A DNA stretch of 64,000 bases from Prorocentrum cordatum (taxonomy: Eukaryota; Sar; Dinophyceae; Prorocentrales; Prorocentraceae), in assembly GCA_963575745.1 (NCBI GenBank), contig CAUYUJ010012558.1, positions 462,008-526,007 on the forward strand, read 5' to 3'. Within the stretch, counting starts at the first letter, position 1; each line of letters starts with the position of its first letter. Positions 43,506 to 55,050 of the stretch are shown here, one piece after another. The position numbers were made by a program, and so were the translations under genes. The notes beneath the pieces were generated by a model. The model did no database searches. It was given only the letters and a program-made list of their open reading frames with translations, and was not told the DNA's origin.

Positions 43506-43564
43506 GTAGCGTACACATCAAGTCGATTGTCCATACAAGTTTCGGCCAACTCCTAGTTTCCATT

Positions 43565-43670
43565 GATACACATGGGTTGGGTACGTCACAAGGTAATTTC
43601 CCCTACCCTCCTTGGTCGGGTTTTCGTTTTGAATAGAGCACTGTGGTCGCGTCCTTCTCCCCCCGCCTCC
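43565..43670 (+). repeat. Array 1 trailer and array 2 leader
   Basis: CATGGGTTGGGTACGTCACA at 43571-43590 matches 45525-45544. The adjoining 43598-43653 matches the array 1 leader and includes TCGTTTTGAATAGAGCACTG at 43624-43643. Confidence 0.8.
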
Positions 43671-45300
43671 CGCTGTCGCCACTTTCGAGGGCTTCTGGGG
43701 ATGCCAGCAGAGAGGGTACCCACCGCGGATCCGAATTAGACCTTGTCGCCCTTGGGGGGCTGCGATCTGCGAGACTGTCGCCACTTTCGAGGGGTGCTGT
43801 GGATGCCAGCAGAGAGGGTACCCACCGCGGATAAGAATTAAACCTCGCCGTCCCTGGGGGGCTGCGATCTGCGACACGGTCGCCAATTTCGAGGGCGGCT
43901 GGTGGGTCCAGCGGAGGGAGGCACCGCGGGGACCTGAGCGAGACCTCGCCGTCCCTGGGGGGCTGCGATCTGCGACACCGTCGCCACATTCGAAGGCTGC
44001 TGGTGGGTCCTGCGGAGTGAGGCATCGCGGGGACCTGAGCGAGACCTCGCTGTCCCTGGGTGGCTGTGATCTGTGACACTGTCGCCACTTTCGAGGGCTG
44101 CTGGGGTGCCTGCGGAGTGAGGCACCGCGGGGACCTGAGCGGGACCTCGCCGTCCCTGGGGGGCTGCGATCTGCGACGCGGTCGCCACTTTCGAGGGATG
44201 CTGGTGGTTCCTGCGGAATGAGGCACCGCGCGGACTTGAGCGGGACCTCCCCGTCCCTGGGGGGCTGCGATCTGCGACACCGTCGCCACTTTCGAAGGCT
44301 GGTGGGTCTTGCGGAGTGAGGCACCGCGGGGACCTCAGCGGGACCTCGCCGTCCCTGGGGGGCTGTGATATGTAGCACGGTCGCCACTTTCGAGGGCTGC
44401 TGGTGGGTCTTGTGGAGTGAGGCACCGCGCGGACTTGAGCGAGACCTCGCCGTCCCTGGGGGGCTGCGATCTGCGACACCGTCGCTACTTTCGAGGACTG
44501 CACGTGGGTCCTGCGGAGTGAGGCACCGCGGGGACCTCAGCGGGACATCGCCGTCCCTGGGGAGCTGTGATCTGTGACACTGTCGCCACTTTCGAGGGCT
44601 GCTGGTGGGTCCTGCGGAGTGAGGCGCCGCGCGGACTTGAGCGAGACCTCGCCGTCCCTGGGGGGCTGCGATCTGCGACGCGGTCGCAACTTTCGAGGGC
44701 TGCTGGTAGGTCTCGCGGAATGAATCACCGCGGGGACCTGAGCGGGACCTCGCCGTCCCTGGGGGGCTGCGATCTGCGAAACGGTCGCCACTTTCGAAGG
44801 CTGCCGGTGGGTCCTGCGGAGTGAGGTACCGCGCGGACCTGAGCGGGACCTCCCCGTCCCTGGGGGGCTGTGATCTATGGCACTGTCGCCACTTTCGAGG
44901 GCTGCTGGTGGGTTAGGCGGAATGAGGCACCGCGGGGACCTGAGCGGGACCTCGCCGTCCCTGGGGGGCTGCGATCTGCCACACCGTCGCCACTTTCGAG
45001 GGCTGCTGGTGGGTCCAGCGGAGAGAGGCACCGCGCGGATCTGAGCGGACCTCGCCGTCCCTGGGGGGCTGCGATATGCGACACCGTCGCCATTTTCGGG
45101 GGCTGTTGGTGGGTCCTGCGGAGTGAGGCACCGCGCGGACCTGAGCGGGACCTTCCCGTCCCTGGGGGGCTGCGATCTGTGAAACTGTCGCCACTTTCGA
45201 GGGCTGCTGGTGGGCTCGCCACTTTCGAACGCTGCTGGTGGGTACAGCGGGGTAAGGCACTGCGCAGACCTGAGCGGGGCCTCGCCGTCCTTGGGAGTCC
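43671..45300 (+). repeat. ~101-bp satellite, array 2, about 16 copies
   Basis: Same conserved half as array 1, but CCATCCC is mostly CCGTCCC. The variable half becomes GGTCCTGCGGAGTGAGGCAC, CGCGGGGACCTGAGCGGGA. The first two units carry GGGTACCCACCGCGGAT, the variant found at the end of array 1, before the new subfamily takes over. The last units are truncated and rearranged at 45200-45300. Confidence 0.95.
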
Positions 45301-45560
45301 ATGTCATGTTGTTGCTGCCCCGCCGACGTTTCAAGCCCCTTGCCCACCGTCTCCTGTGGACCTTGCGTCTTTCTTAGTGACTCAGGGGGTCACTTAGTTT
45401 TTCATCGTGTTTCCCTTGATTGGGGGTCTGCGAACCTTCCGAATGCCGCTCGCAAAAATATGCGTCCATGTCACGCCGCCGCCTTCTCGTCAAATCTCCC
45501 AAGCTACTCATGCCCCGCATTGCGCATGGGTTGGGTATGTCGCCAGGGTAATTGTTTCTC
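45301..45560 (+). repeat. Array 2 trailer
   Basis: Mixed sequence ending in CATGGGTTGGGTATGTCGCC at 45525-45544, the same trailer word found after array 1. Confidence 0.6.
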
Positions 45561-45735
45561 TGTCTCTCTCTCTCTCTCTCTCTAGCCCTCGCGCTCTCTC
45601 TCTCTCTCTATCTCTCTTTTTCTCTCTCTTTCTATATTTATCCATCGCTATGTGTACCTCTCTCGCCTTCTCTCTCTCTCTCTCACTCTCTCTCTCTCTC
45701 TTTCTCTCTCTCTCTGACTGTCTCTCTGACAAACA
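45552..45735 (+). repeat. (CT)n microsatellite
   Basis: TCTCTC runs with scattered GCGC and TATA interruptions. Confidence 0.95.
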
Positions 45736-46480
45736 TGAAAGGCAGACGATGACGAGAACATGTGGAGGATCACGATGATGGTCATGATGACGATCATGAA
45801 AAGGAGGGACATGGGGAAGAGCAGCAGGATAGTCCTGAGACGGCGATGGGATATGTTCTGCCTCCTCTCTCATCTCGTCCTCTCTATTTACCCCTCCCTC
45901 CTCCTCCTCCTCCTCCTCCTCCTCCTCCTCATCATCATCATCATCATCATCCCTCCCTCCTATAAAATCCTCGTCCTGCGTGGGATCGGTCCTGGCCAAC
46001 CTGCGCTGTCATCCCCCCTTCCCTCCCTCATTTATGTCTGCCACACTTTTTACTCTATCTTCTCTTCCTCTTCCTCTTCCTCCTCCTCCTTCTCCTCCTC
46101 CTCCGCTTCCTCCTCCCCCCCTCTCCTCTCAATCCCTCTTCTTCCAAATTCTCCAGATCATCCACCCCATCTCTCTCCCGTTCCTTCCTCCTACTCATCT
46201 TCCACCCTCCTTCCTACCCACCTTTTCCCCCTCCTCCTCATTCTCCTCCTCCTCCTCCTCCTCTTCCCTTCCCCCCTGCATCTACTCTTCATCATGCTCC
46301 CACCGTTTCCTCCTCCTGCTCCGGCCTCCTCCTCCTCCTCCTCCTCATCCTCTTCCCCCTCCCACCATGCCACAACATTGGGTTCTTTCCTGCACCGCCC
46401 ACCAAAGACGCCCGACGTTGCGTATTTCTCAACGCGAGGCTCCCCGGACCTCTTGATAAGACTAAGCTAAGACGAGGATA
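45736..46480 (+). repeat. GATGAT patch and long TCC-rich tract
   Basis: ATGATG/GACGAT-rich at 45750-45850; (TCC)n at 45895-45930 joined to (ATC)n at 45931-45950; irregular C/T sequence to 46370. No gene. Confidence 0.8.
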
Positions 46481-48140
46481 ACTAAGACAAGGACAAAATC
46501 GGATGAAGATAGATGGGACACTTCAGAGATCCAGCGGCTCTGGAGGATGCCTCGGGCGCCGCGGCCTTCTCGGAGCGTTCCTGAACGCTCTGCGAGAATT
46601 CCGGAACGCTCTGGAACGGATTTGTCCTCGTCCTATCCTCATCCGGCTCGAATCCTCTCCCAAGATCGGCTCCACCTCCTCCTCCCCCCCCTCCCGACGG
46701 CATTGACGAAGAGCTGGGGTGTGTGTGGGGGGGTTCCTGTTGGTGGACAGCGTCCTGCGGGGATGTGTCTGTGGTGCCCCCGCCTTGGCGTGACCAGGTG
46801 CCCGCCCGTGGCCACCTCGTGGGCGCACCGGCTGGGTAAACAGGTGTGTGTATAGATAGGCTGCAACATAGCGGTGTAATTGGCTGAAGAAAGAAGAGGT
46901 AGGCTGGGCCACTCAAATATTGGGCTTTGGGTTCGGGCGTGGGGAAGGTTAGAAGTTCGAGTTCGGAAAGCAAACAGAAAACAACAATTCGAAACAAATT
47001 CGATCATTCAAACAGAAACAGATATCGACAAACGTTCGACTGTTCTGTCAGAACCCAGACCAATTCGAAAAAAGTTTGGACAAAAGGGAGAAGTCCTGTG
47101 CAAAGTCCGGAAACAGTTCGACATCAATGTGGGAGTCCACGAACAATTCACACGCGCCCTGGATATTTGAACCTTTTTCGCCGTCGAATGGTATGCAATG
47201 CAAACTTTTTCCGACTTTAAACATGAATATTGTAACGGCATGTGTCTCGACCCGTTTCCAGATCCTGACGATTATAACATAAAGCTCGCATTACAAATAT
47301 GTGTGTGTGCCACACAGTTGGCAAAACGCACGCGTACACCAAATAGTTGGCAATTGCATCACATGTATATGTTTCACCAATGCCGTCAAGAACCAGCAAT
47401 CTCATCCTGGGGCACGGTGCATTTGCGTTGACCCAGCACGCGCCCAGCGCACGAATGTGCACCGAATGTTATCATGCGTGCCACGCACGCGCACTGCCGC
47501 GCGCACGTGTCGAAACACTCAGGGGGCGATACGCCGTCGCTGGGTAACAATCCCGACTTCGCGGCACTGGACCAACTGACGCGCTCGCCTCCGGGGAAGA
47601 ACCAACGCGCCCGCCGCCGAGGCAGTGGGCGAACTGATGATCCGTTGCATCATGCTGCGTGTGCATGTACGATGCATGGGCAGCCCCCACTGCCATGGGC
47701 GCCCATGGTTCTGCAATCGTCGCAGCAAGGTCAGGTCGCATGCGCCCGTCGCCTGTTGGGGCGGTCCGGATGTTTCAACTGGGCGGCACGTTCTCAGCGG
47801 CACCCAGCGCGGGCGGTCTCGGACCGACGCCGGCCTTCCGAAAGCTATCCCGCGACGCGCAGCGCGCCCGAGAGGGGGCGATCCGCGGCGCGCCCGGAGG
47901 CCATCCCCGGCCATGCGTGGATGAGGGCAGCCGCCCTGCCAGCGCAGGCGAAACTCGGGCGTCAAATCCGGCCCGCCACGGCCGCGCGCGGCGCGTCGAA
48001 ACGTCGCGGAAACAATGCGCGGGAGAGAGAAGGGGGGCAAGGCGAAGGAGAAGGAGCACCTGCGAGCGGCGAGCGTTCACAGGCTCTTATTCGAAAGATT
48101 GGACAGGAAGATGCCATGGCTGGCCCCCCCCCCTCTGCCC
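46481..48140. other. Mixed sequence, partly A-rich; no gene assigned
   Basis: 46940-47190 is A-rich with recurring TTCGA(A/C)(A)A words. A plus-strand frame at 47198-47431 (MQTFSDFKHEYCNGMCLDPF) looks protein-like over about 75 codons but has no domain. The 258-codon frame at 47474-48250 enters the 95-bp repeat and is Arg/Ala/Pro-rich. Confidence 0.4.
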
Positions 48141-48149
48141 CCCCTTTTC

Positions 48150-48500
48150 CTCCGCAGACGCGTCGCGGACAAAGGCCGCGTTGGAGGACCTTCCCCGCGC
48201 GCGCCCCCTCTGGCGTCGAGAAAGCGTCGCGCTTTCCACGTCGAGGATAGAGGCCGCGCTGAAGGGCCACCCTCTGCGCGCCCCCTGCGGCGTCTAGAAA
48301 GCGCCACTCCTGCCGCGCCCTGCGGGCGCGTCGCAGGCAGAGGCCGCGCTGAGGAACCGCTCGCTGCGCGCCCCCCCTGCGGCGCCGAGGAGGCGCCGCG
48401 CCTGCCGCGCCCTGCGAGCGCGCTGCGGAAAAGAAGCCCGCGTCGAGGGGCCACTCAATGCGCGCCACTTGCGGCGTCGAGGAAGACCCGAGAGGCCTCG
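48150..48500 (+). repeat. ~95-bp GC-rich tandem repeat, about 4 copies
   Basis: GAGGCCGCGCTGA(A/G)G, CTGCGCGCCCCCTGCGGCGT and CCTGCCGCGCCCTGCG recur in order near 48155, 48255, 48340 and 48440, with the first and last copies diverged. Confidence 0.75.
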
Positions 48501-48690
48501 AAGAAGCCCGCACGAGGCCCCAGAAAGCCCTGGAGAAGCCCCGAGAGGCATCCACGATGCATTAAAAAAATCCAGCAGAGCCCCCCGAGAGCGCCAAAAA
48601 CGGCGCCCAAGAGGCCGCCCCAAGAGAGCCCCTAAAGGCATCTGGGAGAGCCACCGCGAGATCCACGCACTCGCCTCAAAGGTCCCCGCC
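48490..48690 (+). repeat. CCCGAGAGGC/CCAAGAGGC block
   Basis: CCCGAGAGGC and CCCAAGAG(G/A)GCC words to 48650, followed by a core-like GGTGGCGGGCGGGCCGAAGG at 48703-48722. Confidence 0.6.
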
Positions 48691-49592
48691 CCGGTGGCGG
48701 GCGGGCCGAAGGCCATTGATAATGACGAGCGATGTATGCAGCCGCAGATGCATGCACTTTCACGCGCGTGACATCCCCCGTTGAAAGTGCCACCCGCGAA
48801 CGACTGCCTCTACTCAGTTGCACGCCTTCTTAACCGAAACCGTGCCCATGGCCCTCTGGACCTCCCTGGGGCGGCCCTCCTTTGGCCGCTGCTTCGCGCC
48901 GGCTGCCCCCGGCGCCCTTGGCGGTCCACTCGGGCAATGACGGGCTGCCGCAAGGGCCCCGTCTCCGAAGACGGCCGCCCCTCGCGCGGTCGGCGCGCCC
49001 ATCTCCGAAGACAGCCGCCCCCTTGCTTGGCCGAAATCTCACTCGAAATCCTCTCCGATATTCACGCATGGATCCGGGTCGAAATCCGGCACCAAAAGCA
49101 ACCTCGAAATCCGACATCGAAATCCACCTGAAACCCACCTCGAAATTCACCTCGACATCGGGGAGGTCTGCCTCAGGGAACTGGCGGTGGTCGATGCGCG
49201 GTTTTAACGCGCATTGGTAGCGTTTTTACAAACAGCAAGCACTTGAGACTCACAGCGGGCGCGACAGTCTTCTGAGCCCGCGATGGCTACGGACATCTTA
49301 TCACGGGGGCTAGAACGGGCTACTGGGGGCCATCGCCCTTGCTCCCTCCCTGGTCTCGTCTTCTGGGGTCGAGGAAGGGGGCCGCGGCGGGGTGGAAGCC
49401 AAGACCGGACGACGGCTGTGGGATGGAGGACAAGAAGAAACACACGTGGCATAGAAGAAAGCGGGTGTGGCTACATCCTGGTTTTGCCGCAACGGTCATA
49501 TGGCCCACGAGGAACCCTCCCCGTGTCCAGCACGCGGTCACGATAGCCCTCCTCGGCCAAACCGGCTGCGATGGCGGTGTGTGATATAAAAG
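48691..49592. other. Mixed sequence, no gene recognised
   Basis: Contains a diverged repeat of TCGAAAT(C/T)C(G/A)(C/A)C words at 49030-49165. Frames overlap on both strands with no domain. Confidence 0.5.
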
Positions 49593-50290
49593 GTCCACCG
49601 CCACCTCTATGTCGGCACACGCCTCACACGCTTCGTGGCACCATAGGGAGCTCCGCCGAAGGCCCCGCTGGCATGGTTCGCATGGCACCGCCGCCTGCTT
49701 TTTGGCACACCCCTCACACGTTTCGTGGCCCCATAGGGAGCTCCGCCGAAGGCCCCAGTGGCAGGGTTCGGATGGCACCGCCTCCAATTCGGCACACCCC
49801 TCACACGCTTTGGGCCCCATAGGGAACTCCGCCGAAAGCCCCAATGGCAGGGTTCGCATGGCACTGCCGCCTCCATTACGGCGCATACCTCGCACGCTTC
49901 GCAGCTCCAGAGGGAACCCTCCCGAAGGCACCAATGGCAAGGTTCGCATGGCACCGCCGCCTCCCTTTCGGCACACCCCCACACGCTTCGTAGGCCCATA
50001 TGGGGCTCCGCCGAAGGCCCCAGTGACAGGGTTCGCATGACGCCGCCGCCTCTATTTCGGCACACCCCTTACATGCTTCGCGTGCCCGCAGGGAGTTCCG
50101 CCGAATGCCCCAGTGGCAGGGTTCGCATGGCACCGCCGCATAAATTCACGCACGCACACCCTGCAAGCATCGCGGCCCCATAGGGAGCTCCGCCGACGGC
50201 CCCAGCGGCATCATTCGCATGGCACCGCCGACTCCATTTCGGCACACCCAATCACACGCTTCGCGGCCCCGTACGGAGTTTCACCGAGGG
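49593..50290 (+). repeat. ~87-92-bp tandem repeat, 8 copies
   Basis: GGTTCGCATGGCACCGCCGC marks the units. Its CAT or GAT falls at 49681, 49771, 49858, 49948, 50036, 50126 and 50218. Between marks come CGGCACACCCCTCACACGCT, TTCGTGGCCCCATAGGGAGC and TCCGCCGAAGGCCCCAGTGG. Cys/Trp-rich minus-strand frames across it are repeat translations; unit length is not constant modulo three. Confidence 0.95.
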
Positions 50291-50324
50291 CGATACCTTC
50301 GCCGAGATACTTTCTCTGGGGGGA

Positions 50325-50720
50325 AGATGGCTTCCAATAGCGCCAATATGGCTTCCAAGACGGCCAAAGTTGGCCCAAGAGGGTCAACGATAACCGCACG
50401 ATGCCCCCAAGTCCGCCCAAAAAAACACCAAGACGGCCCAAGGTAACCTCAAAATGACACCACACGCCCGAAGAGGCCCCCAAGAAGCCTGCATGACGGC
50501 GCCTCCAAGAGGCCCCCAAAGAAGGCCGGAAGAGACCAAAACCACTGCTTCGTTTTGGTTACATGATGTTGGCAATAATATCGTTTCGGCCTCCCGACGG
50601 CCAGAAACGGCCCAAGAGGCCCCAAACATCGCCCTCAGCTTGTTCAAAAGGCCTCCATAATGGCCCCTATGACGGCCAAAGGCCTCCAAGACAACCCCAA
50701 AAGGTCCGCGGGACCAGTTT
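50325..50720 (+). repeat. CCAAGAGGC module, forward
   Basis: CCAAGA(G/C)GGC words at 50355-50530 and 50605-50700, with the core at 50575-50610 (TATCGTTTCGGCCTCCCGAC). Confidence 0.7.
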
Positions 50721-51095
50721 CTTTCAGTGCCCAGCGATCCGTAAATCCATTCGTTTTCTCTGCATATACCTGCCCCCTCCCTCCTGCTCCCTGGTTGGGC
50801 ACCGCGCGTGCACAGCAGCAGCAAGCACGGTTTGCGATGGCGGGCGGGGTCTGGATTCTGGCCGTGTTGTGGCGTTCCTGGCCCGTCTGACGCGGTCGGA
50901 TGCCGTTTTGGGAACCTCTCTGGGCTGTTGTGGGGTTCTCTTGAGGAGGTTCAGGGCCGTCTTGGAAACAAGTTTGGCCGCTTTGGAAGCTTATGGGTCC
51001 TCTCGGGGACATTCCCCAAATACGGTGCGATCGCGAAATGCCGAGGCAGGGAGGAAGAGGAGGAGGAGGAGGAGGAGGAGGAGGAGGAAAAAGAC
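50721..51095. repeat. Inverted module fragment and (GAG)n
   Basis: GGGTTCTCTTGAGGAGG and GGGCCGTCTTGG words at 50930-50990 are in inverted orientation; (GAG)n lies at 51054-51089. Confidence 0.6.
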
Positions 51096-51410
51096 AACGA
51101 GGATGAGTCGAGGAGATGGGAGAGTAAGAAATTCACGGCAATGCAAAACAGCTCTTTTCGATGGGGCAGAAGAAGGAAGGGGGACAACGGGGGGGAAGCG
51201 AAGGAGGATGAGAGTGAGGAGGGTGAGGGGAACGACGAAGCCAAGGACGAGGAGCAAGACGAAAACGATGATCATGGAGGGAGAAGCAGGAGGGGAAGGA
51301 GGAGGAGACGAGATGGGGGGGGCGATAGCAGGAGGGGGGGAGGAGCAGCAGCAACAGACACATCAATTGAAATAGCAGGGGGGCAAGCGGACGAAACATA
51401 TGTTTGATGC
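51096..51410 (+). repeat. Purine-rich tract
   Basis: GA-rich sequence with GGGGGG runs, no gene. Confidence 0.6.
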
Positions 51411-51639
51411 ACGCTGTACGCGATGGGAGCACGTGGGGCCCGCCGGGCATCACTACCCGAGGTAACTCGACGACCACCCCGAAGCACGCGCAGCTTACAG
51501 ATTCGCTTCAACATTCAGAACTGCGTGTCTCGGGCACCGACGGCTCGCTTATTCCGCCGAGACGTTTCGAAATCCACTCGGGATTCAATGCTGAGACTTC
51601 GTAGCCAAAAAAATGCTGCACCAAAACAGCCTTGCAAAG

Positions 51640-52030
51640 GATCAGATCAGATCCTCCACACTGGTATACTTCCCGAATCCGATGCTGAGCTCTTTTCCGT
51701 AGTCGGTATGAATGCGGTCATGGCGGCGCACGTGCGCCTCACCATGTTACCGAAAGTATGATGCCCAACTTGCTGGGCGGGGCACACTATATCTTTTTTG
51801 CGAGTGCACCCGTCTGTTTAAAGCAAAATGGGCAATGTCAACCCATGCGTCCCTGAACCAAGGGATTGTGCGAATGCGCTGGAAAAACCCTGTCACACAT
51901 TCTCGGTTTGATCGGCGATCCTGCTTGCATATGACGACGGGTTAAACGAGCATGTACTGGCAACTCAAATCCACATCTCCAGAAGCAGACATGATGCCGA
52001 CATGGGAACATGTGAGTCAGCCGCCGCAGG
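51640..52030 (+). pseudogene. Possible 3' fragment of a LINE (Cys/His-like tail)
   Basis: A plus-strand frame (51712-51945) contains CYRKYDAQLAGRGTLYLFCE followed by CTRLFKAKWAM. This resembles the Cys-rich tail after RT in many non-LTR elements, where spaced Cys residues precede an aromatic-rich CxxLWxxxW segment. The next frame continues with LAYDDGLNEHVLATQ near 51919-51963. The spacing of Cys residues is not canonical and no RT core accompanies it, so this is a tentative reading of a short decayed segment. Confidence 0.25.
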
Positions 52031-53260
52031 AAAGTCAGACGGCGGTCGAGAATGCGCTGGGACGCGGGCGGACTAATGGATACGCACTGCGAGAGCGCGA
52101 AACGGAAAGGACCGCATGAGGGCCCAGGCGGGGGGGGGGTCACGCGCATGTCGTGAGGGCCGTCGCGTGCGCGCCGGCGTGCACGAACAGGAAGTCCACG
52201 AACAGGACGAGGTCGAGACCACGTGGGTACGGCGCGTGGGCGGCGTCGATCACGACGAAATCTTTCATGGAAACAGACTTCACTCCAATGCCTGGTCAGA
52301 CACGACCAATCAATGACCCTGCACTGCTACCACACACGCGTGCGACAATCAACTACGGACCTACCTGCTCACAAGCGAAATAATGAGAATAAGCATAAAC
52401 GCGCACACGCATATTTTGTCGACCGAGATTCATACATGCAGAAGATAATGAGCATTTGGGTGGAATTGTTGCCCTTCAGCTGTTTGACAATCTTGGTCTG
52501 CTCGTGAAGGTCCTGCTGGAGTTCCATCAGGCGGCCATCATGTTTCTGGTGTCATGGATCGTATCATGGTTACACTGGCAATCACCAGAATCACCTAGAT
52601 ACGTTGGCCGTTGACACCGGATCCGCTTCAACAGTGCGTAGGCATTGTAGGCGTGATTGTCCACGTGTGGCTGCTACATACCGGGCCGCTGAGTTTCACA
52701 TGTTTGCTCCTCTGGTCCGTATAACGTTACAAAAGGCTCTGTGAAGTCAGCAGGGCTATCGATGCAAACCTGTGATTAAGTATAACGTATGAATAGAACC
52801 TGGATGTACATGAAAAAGGAAATCCGCTCTCCCCGCTGGAGCCACCAGTCTTCGGTTTTCGGCAACATAAGAGCAGTAGGCTTTCTTGGACACGACCGCT
52901 GACATACATATGACGATGGCAGACACACGCGGTACAATGTTTCCTCTAGCAGTCCAGTGCCGAAGCGTCCCTTTCCAATCCGCCAAACTCCAGCTTCCCA
53001 TCCTCATCATCAGAGAATCAGCACGGTCACATCCCACTCCCATTTACAACCTCCTCGGATACTATGTTAATGTCTGTTGTGCATGAATACTCTTGCTCGT
53101 GGCACCACCAGGCCTGTCGGCCAGGCGGGTTGGGCGCTTCGTCTGGTAGTCGACATCTGAATAAACGCCTGCAACTGAAAGTGTAAACGGTATGGCGGCT
53201 GGAGGGAGGATCTTTAATTTCAAGCGTAGTGTTCGATAAAGCGTCGCGCACATTGTTTTA
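52031..53260. other. Low-repeat region with unassigned coding-like fragments
   Basis: Less GC-biased than its surroundings and almost free of simple repeats. Candidate fragments: minus-strand LMELQQDLHEQTKIVKQLKG at about 52473-52532, an amphipathic coiled-coil-like piece; a 95-codon minus-strand frame at 52756-53043; and short plus-strand frames. None can be joined into a recognisable protein. Confidence 0.35.
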
Positions 53261-53701
53261 TCATCTTCCAACTGCTACACTGTCTGAAAGCAGTTCTCTT
53301 CTCAACATGGGACCTTGAGAGACACTCTCCACGCTGGCTGGCGACCGAACACTTGGACGGATGAAGGCCAAACGGGCTCTCAGTGGGCATTTCTCTGTTA
53401 TGAAAATACCTACCACTTTCCGTTTGAAGGGTGCAGCAGGACGGAGCATGTCCAAAACGACGCTTTCGCCTGAATGGCAAAGACCACGGGGCGGTCGTCT
53501 TTCAAGGGGGGGGTCCTGGAGTGAAGCCGAATTCTCGAAGGGACTCATGAAGAAGATGTTCAGGAAGAGAGGGCGCACTTCAACATCACTAACGCATCCT
53601 ACGCTTACTCTGGTTATCCTTTTGAGCGTTGCACGGAGTCTGACCGGGTGATGGGACCAACGTATGACTCTTATAATCCTCATCCTCGTCCTCCTCCTCA
53701 T

Positions 53702-53733
<32 letters not shown>

Positions 53734-53755
53734 CCCGCGCGGCGTGCAAACACAC
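53261..53755 (-). CDS. Open reading frame, 164 codons, unassigned
   Basis: Uninterrupted minus-strand frame in DNA that is not strongly GC-rich, so its length is less trivial than elsewhere. The first ~35 codons read through a (GA)n repeat and are unlikely to be real; the rest (RITRVSVGCVSDVEVRPLFL onwards) has normal composition. A competing plus-strand reading of the same DNA gives protein-like blocks (NGKDHGAVVFQGG, AHFNITNASYAYSGYPFERC) separated by a frameshift and two stops. I cannot say which strand, if either, was coding. Confidence 0.25.
53703..53735 (+). repeat. (CT)n microsatellite
   Basis: CTCTCT run of about 30 bases. Confidence 0.95.
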
Positions 53756-54925
53756 CGCACGTTCAAACTATGAGAGCGACGCAACGCGCTGCTCACATCA
53801 GAATCACTGGGCGCTCAGCGGCTGGAGCCCCAGGATGCTCGGGCGCTGACAGAAGAGCCCCTGGCCAAGGGTGTCCCTCGCTTACCACGGCACAATATTC
53901 AAAACCCTGGGCGCCCCCACCACCTCCTCCGCTCGGGCCTTTGCAGGGCCCCAGAGGCAGGAGTAAAGAAGCTCGGCATCATCACCGCCATCGCGAGCAG
54001 CCAGGGAGGCGTCTCCTGCTGACGCGGTCCCCCCTGCTCTGCGACGTCCTGCTCGACGCACCCTCAGCCTCGAGCTCGGGAAGGCAATGTGGACCTCCTT
54101 GCTGGAGGTGGCCTGCTGGTGGTGGTGGTGCCGCTTTTCCCTCCTGTGACCCGGGGCCAGGGCTACTCCTGCTAACGCCCGACATGTTTATCCAGCTCAT
54201 CTGCCGCCGGCTCTCGCAGTCCGTCACCGTCAGGACGCAGAGCGCCCCGCAAAGCATCGCCTCGCCCGCCCCCGCTCCCCCCCGGCGCAGGGGACTTTGA
54301 GTAGAGAGGAGGTCTCCAGAGGAGGGGGGGAGGCCCTCCTCTCCTCCTCATTATCGTCCTCCTCTTTGTGCTGTTGTGCTGCTGCTTCTGCTGCTGCTGC
54401 TGCTGTTTCCCTCTGCCTCCATCATAAGCTTGTGGACCTCTCCTGGCGCGAGTTCTCACCAGCATGTCAAAGCGGAGCCAGCCGTGGTGGCGAAGGGCCG
54501 CCAAGGAAGCCCCGAAAAATGACAATAGAGTATCAGGGCCTCCTCCTCCGCCCCCTCCTCCGCCTCCTCCCCCCCCCGCAGCACAACCAAAACCAGTCAC
54601 GAGCATCAAGCACAATGACGCGAGGCACCAAGAATGCGCAAAGCTAGGAGCCCCCATCCGATCGAGAAACAATAACTTCAAATTACCACCCTAACAGCCG
54701 GGATTGGGCTGCACTGGGTAGGGAAAGTGAAGACCCGAGGAGGGCTAGAGGAGGGAGTAGGGCCATGAGATACGCCACGCAATTCGAGAAGACCTCGGTC
54801 CTGGAATAATCTCGAATGCTCGAGACTCCTCTTCCTCCTCCTGGAGGAAAGGGAAGTGGCGGCAGGGGGGAGGGGGAGACGGGATTTCCAATCCTCGAAT
54901 TTCCGACTAACTGAAACCGCGGACC
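53756..54925. other. Mixed GC-rich sequence, no gene recognised
   Basis: Contains a GCT/CTG-rich patch at 54365-54415 and a CCTCCTCC patch at 54537-54582. Frames overlap on both strands. Confidence 0.5.
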
Positions 54926-55012
54926 TTGCCCTCCTCCTCCTCCTCCTCCTCCTCCTCCTCCTTCTCCTCCTCCTCCTCCTCCTCCTCCTCTTCCTCCTCC
55001 TCCGGGAACGGG
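54926..55012 (+). repeat. (TCC)n microsatellite
   Basis: Near-perfect CTC triplets, followed by a GGA-rich patch at 55012-55050 that forms a partial inverted pair with it. Confidence 0.9.
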
Positions 55013-55050
55013 AGAAGGCGGAGGAGGAGGAGGCGGAGGAGAAACCCGAA

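Noticed and set aside
42139-43556. Long opposing open frames (352 and 369 codons) suggesting a 34-residue repeat protein
   Set aside because: The ~102-bp unit is a multiple of three and lacks stops on both strands. G-run length changes shift frame between copies, and neither strand shows codon-position bias by eye.
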